40,633 nt of DNA from an uncultured bacterium (GTDB taxonomy: Bacteria; Margulisbacteria; Marinamargulisbacteria; SXXA01), in contig CAIPHK010000016.1 of assembly GCA_903864835.1 (NCBI GenBank), positions 1-40,633 of the forward strand, written 5' to 3'. How positions within the stretch are numbered: position 1 is the stretch's first letter; the number at the start of each line of letters is the position of its first letter. Positions 25,847 to 37,900 of this stretch are shown here, in pieces. Made by a program: the position numbers and the translations under genes. The notes under the pieces were generated by a model. That model did no database searches, was not told where the DNA came from, and worked only from the letters and a program-made list of their open reading frames with translations.

Positions 25847-26676
25847 GAATACAATCCAGTCCGGAATGCCTTAATCGCGCTCAAAATAGCCCGTAATCGA
25901 GGTTGATCTCCGGTCCGAATGGTATCTTCAATCTCCGCCAACAGCATCTTCGCCGATTCAATACCGGCTAACACCGTCTCGCGATTGCCCATCAATACAT
26001 CAGCGCCCCATTCTGGATCCGATGCACTCACCCGAGTCGTATCCTTAAACCCAGAGGCTGCTATTTTCGAAAATAACGGGATGTCTGAAACTGAATTCTT
26101 TGCCATCGCAGTGGCCAGCACTGATGCCAAATACGGCAAATGGGAGGCGTATCCGACGAGTCGGTCATGATCTGTGGCCGTTAACCCCACCACGTGGCAA
26201 CCCCACCCGGTTAAAACCGTCGTCAAAACGGTGGTGTCATCAATCAAAATGTAGGTTTTGCCCACTAATAATTCGGCATCCGCAGAGGCGAGACCCGACG
26301 TTTCTTTTCCGGCCATCGGATGCCCCAGAACCACCGAGTGTCGCCAGGTCTGTTGGGCGACCGCTTCGGCCAAAGCGCCCTTCAAACTCGCGACATCCGT
26401 TAAGATCGTCGGCGTTACCAGCGCGTCATCAAGCCCTATCAACGTCTCTAATACCGCCGGAATGGGGGTGCAGACAAAGACAATATCCGCCCCTTCAAAA
26501 TCAGAGAACGTCGCCGCTGCACGGTCGATTACCCCCAGAGAAATAGCCTCGGCCACGGTTGCCGAGGACCGGCTCATTCCAATCACGTGAATTCCAGGAT
26601 CAGCCGCTTTTGCGCGTAACGCAATGCTCCCACCAATCAGCCCCAGCCCCACGATACCGATCGTTCGGACCGTCAT
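25837..26676 (-). CDS. tyrA: prephenate dehydrogenase
   Basis: Oxidative decarboxylation of prephenate (or arogenate) in tyrosine synthesis. A Rossmann motif GIVGLGLIGGSIALRAK lies at the N-terminus, followed by DIVFVCTPIPAVLETL, LTDVASLKGAL, HPMAGKETSGL, and DHDRLVGYASHLPYLAS, the TyrA substrate-site helix. 279 residues, a monofunctional short form without chorismate mutase or ACT domain; the mutase is the separate aroH gene just upstream. The start overlaps the aroH stop by one base. Its stop codon lies within a repeat shared with the neighbouring ATPase gene, so the very C-terminus (YSPK) may have been reshaped. Confidence 0.94.
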   Translation of the reverse strand: MTVRTIGIVGLGLIGGSIALRAKAADPGIHVIGMSRSSATVAEAISLGVIDRAAATFSDFEGADIVFVCTPIPAVLETLIGLDDALVTPTILTDVASLKGALAEAVAQQTWRHSVVLGHPMAGKETSGLASADAELLVGKTYILIDDTTVLTTVLTGWGCHVVGLTATDHDRLVGYASHLPYLASVLATAMAKNSVSDIPLFSKIAASGFKDTTRVSASDPEWGADVLMGNRETVLAGIESAKMLLAEIEDTIRTGDQPRLRAILSAIKAFRTGLYSPK

Positions 26677-27041
26677 TATTTTGAAAATTTATCGGGACGG
26701 AGCTTTACGGCATCTCGCAAATACGGATGAACAATTTCCCCGATCCCCTTGTCCGTATTCCAGTGAATTAAAATACGGATACATTGATTCAAACTTCCTG
26801 GAATCGATAATTCGTTCATACAAAGTAAAGGCACATCCACCAGACCCAATTCTCGGGCCGCAATCGCAGGAAATTCGGCGTTCAGATCTGCCGTTAATGA
26901 GAAAAAAATCGACGCAATATCGTCTGTATTAATTTCGTTATTTTCAATCATTTCGGCCAACAAAATTTTTGTCTCTGCCAAAATACAGTCTCGGGTATTC
27001 AAATCTGCTACCGTCGCCCCACGTACACCTCTCACAGCCAT
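26676..27041 (-). CDS. aroH: chorismate mutase, AroH class
   Basis: Rearranges chorismate to prephenate, the substrate of the next enzyme, TyrA. The 121-residue protein matches the trimeric Bacillus-type mutase: VRGVRGATVADLNT at the start, SLTADLNAEFPAIAARELG in the middle, and CIRILIHWNTD then HPYLRDAVKLRPD at the end, giving the conserved arginines and aromatic active-site residues. This class differs from the all-helical AroQ type common in Proteobacteria. It overlaps birA upstream by 10 bases and tyrA downstream by one. Confidence 0.95.
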   Translation of the reverse strand: MAVRGVRGATVADLNTRDCILAETKILLAEMIENNEINTDDIASIFFSLTADLNAEFPAIAARELGLVDVPLLCMNELSIPGSLNQCIRILIHWNTDKGIGEIVHPYLRDAVKLRPDKFSK

Positions 27042-27553
27042 TCTAATAGCTCCTTAGTCATCATCGATTTTAAATGCGTTAGCGACCGTTCGACACCATC
27101 GGTTTGAATTAACGATATCGCCACCGGTCTCAGCAGCTCAGGAAACTGCAGTTGATTGATATTCAATCCGATACCGATAATACCATGGCCACGGCAAGAT
27201 TTTCCTCCGGTTACCATTTCCACCAAAATTCCACCGACCTTTTTTCCGTTAAGAATTAAATCGTTGGGCCATTCAATTTCCACGGCAATATCCCACAATT
27301 GAGCGATGACTTTTTGGCAACTTTGCGCGACTTTAACCGTGAGATCAGAGACCGAATTCGGATCTAACGGTGTGACTGCCAGAGAATAATAGAATCCCCC
27401 TCGATCGTCGGAATACCAGGTCCGATCATGGCTCCCGCGACCGGCCGTTTGGCGATCCGCCGTGATGGCGATGGGGCCCTCGAGACCGTTGGCCAATAAA
27501 TATTTTCCGACCGAGTTAGTCGAATCAACGTTGTTAAAATGGAGGTTCCACAT
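27032..27553 (-). CDS. birA: biotin-[acetyl-CoA-carboxylase] ligase, short form
   Basis: Attaches biotin to the carboxyl carrier protein. The catalytic domain is clear: VDSTNSVGKYL, the biotinyl-AMP loop TAGRGSHDRTWYS, EWPNDLILNGKKVGGILVE, and GIGLNIN. At 173 residues it lacks the N-terminal DNA-binding domain, so it is not a repressor, and it also ends (ELLEWL) before the small C-terminal SH3-like domain found in most BirA proteins. Its end overlaps aroH by 10 bases. Either a natural minimal ligase or a C-terminal loss. Confidence 0.9.
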   Translation of the reverse strand: MWNLHFNNVDSTNSVGKYLLANGLEGPIAITADRQTAGRGSHDRTWYSDDRGGFYYSLAVTPLDPNSVSDLTVKVAQSCQKVIAQLWDIAVEIEWPNDLILNGKKVGGILVEMVTGGKSCRGHGIIGIGLNINQLQFPELLRPVAISLIQTDGVERSLTHLKSMMTKELLEWL

Positions 27554-27632
27554 GGGGGGTAGGCTACCTCAGCACGATTTAAAAACCAAGATTAGTTGAA
27601 ATTTTTTAAGTCGGATACTCGACAAGTCTACG

Positions 27633-28838
27633 ATGAGTCCACCTAATTTGCTTTCGTTTCAACAGCACCTTCATCGGACGATCGGAGTTCCTGTTGCCGA
27701 TTCGCCGGGCAAACAATTTCGAAATGCCGCATTAAAAAATGACGTCGCCGGTTTAAAGCGGATTTTTAAAGACAATCCTAAATTAGATCGTCACGAATCC
27801 AGTAGCAACGGGAATACCGCCCTGCATTGGGCAGCCAGTTCCAATGCCAAAGACGCCGTTCAGTTTTTACTCGGAATTGGGTGTCGAATTGACATCCCAA
27901 ATAAAGAAGGAAAAACCCCACTTGTAATGACCTCTTCCACTGCGGTGCAACGTCTTTTTCAAGATATATTGATGAAAGGAACGATTGATTCTCCACATGC
28001 CGGTGTGGGTACACAGAAACAGAATCTGTATCAAACAACCGTACTCCGGTTTCCTCAATTAACGTCTTTTCTGCATTCCCTAACGACGCCTCCGAAATCC
28101 ATTTTGTTACTGGGACCAGGGGTGGTTGACCCCACTATATTCACATCGTTTTCGAACGTTTCAGCACAACTTTTAGAGCTAATGCTACTTCTACCCGATA
28201 GCCATATTACGATAGTCGATCGCGAACCATTGGCAGAAATACTATCCTTTTCTGAATCTAAAATCCGTCACTTTGTGGAATGTATGGAAAACACGGCGGA
28301 ATCAATGGCGCGTAAAGGCTACCCAGAGATCTTGAAACTGATGCCCCAGTTAAAGAGAAATATACCGGTGATTATTGATCCCGCACACCGGGATCGCCAC
28401 ATTAAATACGCGTGTTCGTCGATCGAAACGCATGTATTTGGAGAGACCTATGATGCCGTTATTTCAACATTTTCCCTCATGTACGCAGCGGAAGCATTGA
28501 GATCTGATGGTCGGGAAAGGGATGTGGATCGGTTACATAAAGACTTGTTTCGTAGTCTCAATCCAGGGGGGAGAGTATGTGTTGATATTTCCTCCACCCA
28601 TTGGTTGTTGCCGCCGGGCCCAAGCAAATCGTCAGACAAAAGCCGAGCTGTATTTTCTGCCCTGGCAACGGAGGGGATCGAGTTGCTGAGCATCCGCACA
28701 TTAGATCCGCCAAAGTGCATGTCGCAGGATGAAACGGGGTGGACCACGATGGTCCCAGTTTCGGCCGGACGTCACGCATGTACTACCGGACCAATGTTGG
28801 TATTTACCCGAGCGCCACAGACATCAACGGACGGTTGA
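27633..28838 (+). CDS. ankyrin-repeat protein with methyltransferase-like domain
   Basis: A 401-residue protein. Residues about 27-110 hold two to three ankyrin repeats, the best one NTALHWAASSNAKDAVQFLL followed by the next unit's KEGKTPL. From about 155 a Rossmann-like domain resembles SAM-dependent methyltransferases: SILLLGPGVVDPTIF as motif I, ITIVDRE as the motif II strand, YDAVISTFSLMYA as motif IV, and LNPGGRVCVDIS as the late strand. Motif I is not a perfect GxGxG, so activity is uncertain. No clear ribosome site is seen. It is divergent from birA and lies 118 bases ahead of the giant AAA+ gene in the same direction, so they may be co-transcribed. The ankyrin part probably binds a protein target. 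Confidence 0.75.
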   Translation: MSPPNLLSFQQHLHRTIGVPVADSPGKQFRNAALKNDVAGLKRIFKDNPKLDRHESSSNGNTALHWAASSNAKDAVQFLLGIGCRIDIPNKEGKTPLVMTSSTAVQRLFQDILMKGTIDSPHAGVGTQKQNLYQTTVLRFPQLTSFLHSLTTPPKSILLLGPGVVDPTIFTSFSNVSAQLLELMLLLPDSHITIVDREPLAEILSFSESKIRHFVECMENTAESMARKGYPEILKLMPQLKRNIPVIIDPAHRDRHIKYACSSIETHVFGETYDAVISTFSLMYAAEALRSDGRERDVDRLHKDLFRSLNPGGRVCVDISSTHWLLPPGPSKSSDKSRAVFSALATEGIELLSIRTLDPPKCMSQDETGWTTMVPVSAGRHACTTGPMLVFTRAPQTSTDG

Positions 28839-28945
28839 TTCCCAGCAATGGAGATTCACAAAATATTGACCAAGTTTATTCAAAAAAATAGTTTCGTTTT
28901 CTGGCATTCGAGGAACAAATAGTCACATTGCAATAGACCGTCCTC

Positions 28946-28953
28946 AGGGGGAG
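28946..28953 (+). promoter_or_regulatory. ribosome binding site of the giant gene
   Basis: AGGGGGAG lies 3 bases before the TTG at 28957. No ATG lies in frame nearby, so this strong site decides the unusual TTG start. Confidence 0.7.
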
Positions 28954-28956
28954 CTC

Positions 28957-31900
28957 TTGACCTATAAATTCGTTGCGACTGGCCATAACGGCGGCATCAC
29001 GACCTGGTTAGACGCAATTCCGGAAGCGATTCCAGGCACTACTCCACGTGAAACCATCCTCGTTCGAAGTCGAGCGTCACTCCCTGAGGTGATGGCCGGC
29101 CTGCGGCGTCGAAACCCTCACATCCCCTGCCTATTTATCCAAAAACCAGATGAAATTTCGGATATGCTTCATCAGGTGGTGATCAATCCACAAAATCCCA
29201 ACGGAGCGGTTATCGCCGGTCCCGCCCAAGCACTTTATGGGGACGAACCCGTCATTGTGGTGGTGGACCTTACCGATCTGTCTGCAAAACAAGCCTCCAG
29301 TTTGAACGACCTTTTTGATATTCCAAGTTCGTATGCGGGGAAACCCCTGGGCCCAAACGTTCGATTAATTGCGGTGATGACCCCCGATATGATTCTGTCC
29401 CCGGCCTTCTCGTCGGATTTTTTTTCACGTCTCCCGCTCTGTCGTCGGCCATCACCGGGAAGTTGTAACACCATGCCCCAGGTGGCTGTTTTTGATGCCG
29501 CCGCAATGGCCCCAATGCCTCACATCAATTTGTTTCATGAGGTGGACACCGCCATCGAGACATTGGTGGGCAACCCTGGGCTGGATCACCACGGGCAAAT
29601 GGCCGCTATTCCCGGCGCGCTGGTTTCAGCCATTCAGACAGGACAGCCTGGCATAATTATTGAAGACGGGCCTTGGGACGACCCCAAATTTAGGGTGTGG
29701 ATTGACCGCCTATTGGCGCTAAGAAAGTTAGATTTTAATGGTGAACCGATCACTATTCCCGACCATTTTCAGATTTTTAAACGGGAGGGGATATCCACCC
29801 CGGAGCTCGAAAGGTTTAGATCCTGCGCTATTCAAACCTGGGGAGGGGAACCCTGTGACCTGACCTTCAATCAAAACAGTGTCGAGAATTTCCACGTATC
29901 CGTTCATATCAACGCGCATCAAACACTCTGCGTAAGCCCTGGCTTGAGTGGCGACCGGATAAAAATTTCCGGGGATTTAACGCCGGCTCAGTGGGCCAAA
30001 TTTTTGACCCAAATAAGCCGATTGAACACGGAAAGAGCCCTGGCGTTAAAAGCCCCCATTCAGATATTTATTGCCCCCAACACGACTCTGTCGTTTCTCT
30101 ATGCCGTGGGCGTGGAAATTAAACCAGCAGACTCCGAGTTAAGAACTACCCCTACCCTTATCCCTACCCTTACCTACCGGCCTGGGGTCCATCTGATCCA
30201 AACGACGGACAATGACTATTCGCTCGCGCAACTGAAGGCATCGCTGCCTTCCCCTCCTCTCTTTTTTGATATCTCAAAATCGATGGATGACGATGCGCCA
30301 TTTCAATCAACAAGGATCCATTCCTTTGAAAACAGACTCTTGTCGTCAACCGATACTGAGCTAATCGGTGGCCTTGAAAAAGAAATCCCGATTATAGTCC
30401 GAGGCATTGGAACCCACGCCGGGGTAAAACGTCTATTGGAAACCCTTCTCGAAGTTCCCCCATACCTCATCCTCAACGGCGAAAAACGAGTATTTCCCCG
30501 CGCCAATGTCACATTTTTGGGATCCGCCCCCGAGATCGAGCGTTTTTCGGCGGACTATCAAGTCCACACCATCGATCAGACGACACTCATTGACTCTTTC
30601 GGCCTCGCTCCTGACGCAAAGAAACTGATTCTCCATCTCGAAAAAGAGCTGTCATTACCGCTCTCTTGGGCGCTATTGGACCGTGTCGTAGCCGCCGGTG
30701 GTGGGGATCCAAACCCCGGTACCTGGACGCCCGCCATCAAAACAACCCTATTACCGATGCTAAAATCCAACCCATGCGCCTACGCGTTTGCAAAGTGTGC
30801 ACTTTCCCGATTCCAAGCACCCCCAACCGAATCTAGCCCGCCGACACTGGACCGACACCGACTCGAGGCACTTGCCTCTCAACAGTTGGCAGGGAAACCC
30901 GTCAGCCTCTGGGAATGGGCGACTGCATTTCAGAACCTCCCGTGGCCAGATCAAATAAAAGAATTCAAACTCGCCTCATTTCCGCCAATCCTAAGGGATC
31001 AAATCGGCAAAGCAATTGTCGAACTTGGCGCTCAAAATCAGGACGAGCAAGCCATCCTATTGGGATTTTTCCCTCCCCGATTCGGCGATATTTCAGGATG
31101 GACCGCTTGGGACAAACCCCAAAAAACGTCCGAGATCCGATTAAAAAAAGCGACCACCCAACTGGCACATGAAATACAAAACACAGCCACGTCGCTTTTT
31201 TTTCTTCAGGGTGCACCGGGCTCTGGAAAAAGTTACGTCGCATCCCAACTGCAGGCGACGCTCCCCGGTGCTGAACTCTTTGGCCCCCTCACCGTAGGGC
31301 CCGATGTGTCATTTGAAGCCCTCGTAGGCACCATTGAAAAACAGGGCGACCACTCCGCTTTTGGTGCCGGAAGGCTGATCCAATGGGCCGAAAGCACCTC
31401 GGAATTTCCTCTACTATTTATCGACGAAGCCAATCTCGCCCCCAAGGGATTTTGGAACATTATTCGAGGGGTGTTTGATACGCCGCCACAGTTAGTAATC
31501 AACGGCAAAACATACCCTCTCGCCGCAGGCCACAAGATCATATTTACAGGGAACCGAACGGGACTTTCGGGGCGAGTGGAGGACCCATTGGTGATGGCGC
31601 AGGCGAGAATCATCCATTTTAAACCCATGACCCATTCCGTGATCCAAACGTTGGTGGATCGTGAACTGGCGCAGATTCCAGAGGGACTACTTCGTCCAGA
31701 ATTCTCCGCTGACCTATCAACGATGATTCTTGAATTCGACCGGGTCCTCAAGGCGTGTTTACCCAAACATGAGTTCACTATTCGGGATCACAAGGAATGG
31801 ATACATCGATTTCATGTCGCATTGCGATCTCGCTCACCGCAAACACCACTCTCACTCGGTAGTCTAAAATCAGTTTTGGGTCACAGCGTGATCGAAAGCA

Positions 31901-34900
31901 TCGGCCAGGAATTATCGAGTGATCAAAGAACCTCCCTCCAAACTTGGATCGTTTCTAGGCATGCGTGCCCCACCGAATGGCACCAGGTGGAAGACGAAAA
32001 TCAGACCATTTGGGAGGCCCTAAAGGTTGAATTAAAGGCCGGATCCCCGTCGCTCGATTTTGAGTCCGATGCTGCAAAAGATCTCGCATTGCTCATTTAT
32101 AAGGAACTTCGAATACGCGCAATGGACACGGACGGAACCTTACCCAATCGGGGGAAACGGGGACTCCTCGTCCAAGGCCCGCCCGCCCGAGGAAAAGATG
32201 CCCTGTATGACGCCTTTTCACGGTGTCCGTCATTCGCAGATGCCTTCAAAGACGCCATTCACTTCACCTGCAAAGTGGGCTCTGATTATGGCCTGTTAGT
32301 AAACCAAATTAAAGACGCCAAACAACGGGGTCTCCTGATCGCCTTAAGTGAAACCAACTTATTGCCGTCGGCCATCATCGAAGGGCTTTTAAACGATGCG
32401 CTTACGGGAGAATCCGCGCCTGGATTCCACCTGTTTGTGTTTCAAAATTCACCCCAATTTTCGGGCCGAGAGCCCTTTTCTCCACCGTTAGAAAGCCGAT
32501 TTAACAGCGTCGAAATCGATGACTATTCTCCCGAAACCTTAAAAAACAATCTTTTACCCACTTGGCTGAAGAGAGTCCCCGATGGCCCAGAAAAATCAAA
32601 TTTAATCGACGCTCTGTTTGAATTCCACTGCGCCATCTCATCCGCGTGTCGTGCCCGAGGAACCAATCTCACTCCCACGAACCGTCAACTCATTCAGGTA
32701 TGCACTGAATGCACTCAGGACCCCACGCTTCTGGAGGATGCTGTCCGCCGCGACGCGCTACTAAATCAAACCTACGCGGTATATCTTCCCGCCCAGATTC
32801 TCTTTCCAGGTTCAGTAGTTGCCCAATCTTCAACCGCGTCCATGTCGTCCTCCAAAACGGGGGAGAAACCCCTCGAGTTCGACAAGATTGCGGCGGGCTT
32901 TGAATTTTTAGAGGGTCCGTTATCTTATGTTGATACTCCGCCGCCTCATGCCAGCCGATTTACCAAAGAAGTTTGGGTCAAAACAACAGAACGGATTTCG
33001 GCCGAGATAGCTCGGGTGTTACCACCTCCGCCCCCAGGAGAGCCCTCAGAAATAACGGGGGCCATTGTCACCGAGGCTAAGCCTAACGTTAAACCGGTTC
33101 GAACTCACCGAAGGGCAAGCGCGACCCCACCCCCTCCTCCAATTAAAAAAATACCCAACACGACAACCTCTTTCTTCAATCAGCTCTTTGGCCGATCCAC
33201 AAAATCAGCGCCGAAAATTTCAAACCCAGAAACAATCGATTTTACAAACGACGCCTTAAGGCCCCAAAAAGCCGTCAAGTTAGACACCGCGACGGGCCCC
33301 AAATTAAGTTCCCCCAACTACAAACTTCGGCCCATGTTTAACGATAGCCGCATGCCATTTGCCATGGAGCGACATCACACGTTGTCCCGCATCAAAATGG
33401 ACCACAAAGGATTTCGGGTAAAGGCCCTAGAAACCCCACCGAATTGGACACACATTCACGCCGAAAAAAGAGCGCCACTCGTCCCCGAAAGTCTTGAACA
33501 GCACGTGGGGTCGTTTCTCGTTGAACTTAAAAAGCGCCAGTGGGTCACTATTCCTAGTTGGGCCGCTGATCAAAAAATCCTGGCCTATCACTCCGATTCC
33601 GACCGTCCTCTCGACTTTGCCAAAGATGAGGTAACGGGACAGTGGGCCGTTCGAGGCAAATCCACCGCCAAGATTGACCTTCAAGTCCTAATTGATCTCT
33701 CCGACGACATCAATACCTGCCGCGCAAGAGCCAACGAAGTTCCTAGAGGCATTAATTTTGATCGCAGCCGTCCGGTTAGCCAGGCGTGTCCACCAAACAT
33801 TCAACGTCTCTTCGACCAGATTAACATCAAGGGACGCCTCGGAATTTCCGAAAACGCCCCAGACGATATTAAGCTCGCAACGTTAGCGGCCTATTTCCAA
33901 TCCTTCGAGGAAAAACCGATGGTTACGCTTGAAACCCTCGGGCTTTCCACCACGGAATATCGGGCCATTCGGGCTCACCCCGGGTTAGACAGTGTGCTTC
34001 AAATCGTCCTGGGTAAAACCGGAGTGTGCCGCCACCGTGCCGAAACGTTTCTATTGGTGGCCCAGTACTTACAAATCCCAGCGCAACTTCAGTGTAATTA
34101 TCGGCATGAATTTGTAGAAATCCCCGTCATCCTCGATGCCCAAAAAGGCCTCCTCAAGGTTGATTTGGGCGGCGGAGCAGACAACGGTCGAACCCAAACG
34201 GAGTTCCCGAATCATGCCGCCGGGCTAACCCCAAGAAGCAGCGCATCCGCAAACGAACGTCGTAGGCCACTTGAATCGGTGGATCTCGCTTGTCTCGCAG
34301 GGGGCGTGCCGGAAAAACCAGGCCACCCCGCTATTCCGACCCGGGAAGCTAGGCGAATCCAACAAAACACTGAATTTAAAAGTAGTCTGGAATTATTCAT
34401 TTCAGACCCCACCTCCCAAGAGAAAAAAATCAAGTTATTCCATTCAATGATCGGACTATCAAAAACGTCGGAGTTGACAGACCTTTTTCCTCCCGACTTA
34501 GCGCCGGAGTTTCAATGGATCCCGGATATTCTATCCTCGGATCCTGACAAAGTGGCTGACGCCTTTTGTTTTTCATTCATCATTCTCGAACAGGATCCTT
34601 TTCCAGAAAAATTTGTCGCAAGTATCTTAAACAACCAGGCCATGACCTATTCCAACCTGCAATTATTGCGTAAAAAAATAGCCGTCCAGCTCCTAACAAC
34701 CTGCGCCGTCCAACTCCAAAAGCACTTGAATTGGCTGCTGCTTTTCGAAACCGCTTTTACCACGCTCTTACGAGATGGAAAATGGGAAGATATCCAGTAT
34801 CGAATGCAATTATCCCAACGGCTAGAAACGACCATTGATACCGACAACAAGACCCACCATTTTCACGATTTTTTGTTTGCAATAATCGATGAACATTTTC

Positions 34901-37900
34901 TTGAAGAGAAATTCCTACACCCCGATTTCAACGGGAGTCTCATGGGTAACTACGCCGAACTGATTCTGGCCAACAAGAGAGACACTTTCCAGGGAGTTAC
35001 ACCCTCTCAAGTGGCCCAATGGACATTCCTTATCAACCGGTTCAAGGGGAACGACTTTTCCAATTCGATGGATCCCGCTCCCAAACATTGCCGCTCGTTA
35101 TTCAATAAAATAGTCGGCAACCTAAGCCAATGGGGCGACGCCCCAATTTGTAGCGATTTACTCGCCCTTGCTTGGGAATTACAAGACCCTCAAGCGACTT
35201 ATACCATTGGTAGCCAGATGATGGAGAGGGGATACCCGATAGGAACATCCTTCAATTCGTATGTAGATAAGGGAATCCAAGCCCTTCTAGCGGCGGAACA
35301 ATCTTGGAAGCAGTGGGGCAATGAAATAGAAGGAAGTCTCAACGAAGACGAGTGGGCGTGTAAAATGATTTCAAATTGGTACCTAACGCTCAAACAAAAC
35401 AATATCGAATGGGCGACCGTTCAAAACATATCCACAGGCACCGCCAACAGTTTTTTGCTCGGGTATTTAAACTTTCCCGCAGTAAGGGATTCCATCGACT
35501 CGTCTAGACTAACATTAAATCCCAATGAGCCGCTGGACTGCTGCATCCTGGCGATTCGTGTATTAGGGACTCCTGGCCTGACGGCGGAAGACACGGCGAA
35601 CCAGTTACCATCCACCTTTTTTTCAACCTCCCCGCACTCGTTTTTTTCGAAAGCCCGAGATATGTTACTCGCCGACCTTCCCCACGACATGCTAAAGGAC
35701 CTGGTGAAGGCCTTCTACAAAAACAGTATAAATGAAGGGCTAATCAATAAATTCTGGGATTATATTGATACAAAACTAACATGGGATGTTGCCCGCGAAA
35801 TAATCGCGGACGACGATCCCTATTCCATCGCACTATGGCAGACTTGGAAAAAAATAAACCCAGCGGACGATTCCCGAAACATCGCTTTATTTCCTCAAGA
35901 CGCCACCAGTTTTGTCGGACTACTGTGCTCCCCTTCAGCGACATGTGACGATCTGAGGACCGTTGATTTTCAAAGAAGTGACGGCACCCTAAATGAGGGG
36001 GCATTAGCACTCATGACACACCCGACAGTACGTGGAAAACACCCCGAATTCGTTCTCGATTTTGACGAAAAATTGAATGGCCTACGGATAACGAAACAAC
36101 TCATGCAGCACATGAGTCCCGACGATTTTAGTTCCGAGTTCTCACAATTGGTGGGGTACCCCCATTACCTGTGGGCAGGGTCACTTGCATTTCTTCTGGA
36201 GCTATCGAGATCTGAAGCTCAGTGTATAAAGGCGGTTCAAACAAGAAAGTTTGCGGAGGACAACCCCATTCTTGCTGAGGGACTCGAATCCGATTTTGCC
36301 AACAAAATAAAATACGCGACGAGTCGCTTTTGTGAACTGATCGAGGAAACCGATCCAACACTCCTAGTGAAGATCTGTCCAAAGCCGTACCAGGCTATAC
36401 TTAAACAAGTGGTTACCATGTTGGCTGACTGCGAGATAATGGATTCCACACAGGGAATCTTCCTTGCTCAAGCACTTGATCTACCATCCATAGCCTATCG
36501 GCTCGCAAGTCAAAAATCCTACGAGGCGCTAACGCGTTTCCTCGAACAGCCTGTATCCCCAAAAGTGCGTACACTTGTCCTGCTTGTCCTAAAGGAAAAA
36601 GAGATGTTGGCCTCCCAGATAGAGAATATCGAATGGACCTACCCCGAAATAAAACAATGGGCCGTCCTACTCCGAGCCAGTACCGTTGAATTAATGATTC
36701 AGAGTCAATACCATTCAGAGCTATTGGTGTTTTTCATGGCTCGCCGCAAAGGTTTGCAGATATTCTCCAATCTCCAACTTCCTATGGATAGTAAATTCCA
36801 AGAGTGGCTACAAATGCTCCGAATGATCCAAACACGAGGGCCTGATGTACCCGACCAATTCCCGAGCGGTTTCTTTGATAAATCATTAAATGATGTACTT
36901 AAACTGGTTCGAGCAGTTTGTCTCGAACCAGTACCAGAAGAGATGTTCATCCACCTTCTACATCGATTCGATCCAGCCGAAATGCTCACATTCATTGATT
37001 CAGATAAAAAATGGGACGCTGCGCGATCCGTTCTGGCAAAGACACAAGCCAGTGGACAAAATATCGATCGATATTCAGGACAACTATGGGACATTTGGGG
37101 CACCCTCAATCCTGGGGCAGATCCCAGAATAACCGCTCTAAAATCGGAAGATTCGGCGACCCATGAAGGACTGTTACGCTCTCCAACTGTACTCTTAGAG
37201 GATTTTAAAACGTTTCCCAACGATCGTCGGTTAGTTCCGTTGGTGGAAACGTGGATGTCTAGCGGAAACGCAGCCAACGCGATGAGAGATCCCAGCACGA
37301 GCGTCTGGCAGTGGAGATTTAACCTAGCCAGTCAACTTGTACACCTTCTCAGTACGAAACTCGACCCCGATAGCGCACGCATACTTGCCAAGTTTTATGT
37401 CCATTTTAATACCTTTCCTGCCGACGACATTCCGTGCGGCGATAGCGCCCAATTTTATCCGGCCGTCTTTTCTGAGTTAGAAGCCAATCCCAAATTTCTT
37501 CACAGGGCGGTAGCGATCATCCGAAATTGGCATTTTATGAGTCATGAACGTCGAATTCATCCTCAAGAATTTGCCCTTTTCTCCGATTTTTTTGCCCAAC
37601 ACATATCCACTCTAGTGAGACCCAAGAAGAACATCGACGTTATTCTTCATTGCGGGATCAGCGAACCCGAAAACTCAAAACTGCGACTGATGATAAAACA
37701 GTCGATTAAGACCCAATTTAGACAGAAGACGGTGCTGGATAACCCGGATATCGGAGGCCCATCTGGCCCCATCGTTAAACTGCCACTCAACGCGCCGACG
37801 TCTGACGATATAGCCCATAAATGGTCCGGCTCTCAGCCCCCCAACATTAACCGATGGATCACCGCAAAACCGGCATTTCCTGTAAAATCGTTTTCAAAAT

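Noticed and set aside
30140-30180. Short C/T-rich repeat inside the giant gene as a phase-variable tract
   Set aside because: The repeat (CTACCCTTA-like) has only about two copies and stays in frame, so no slippage switch is supported.
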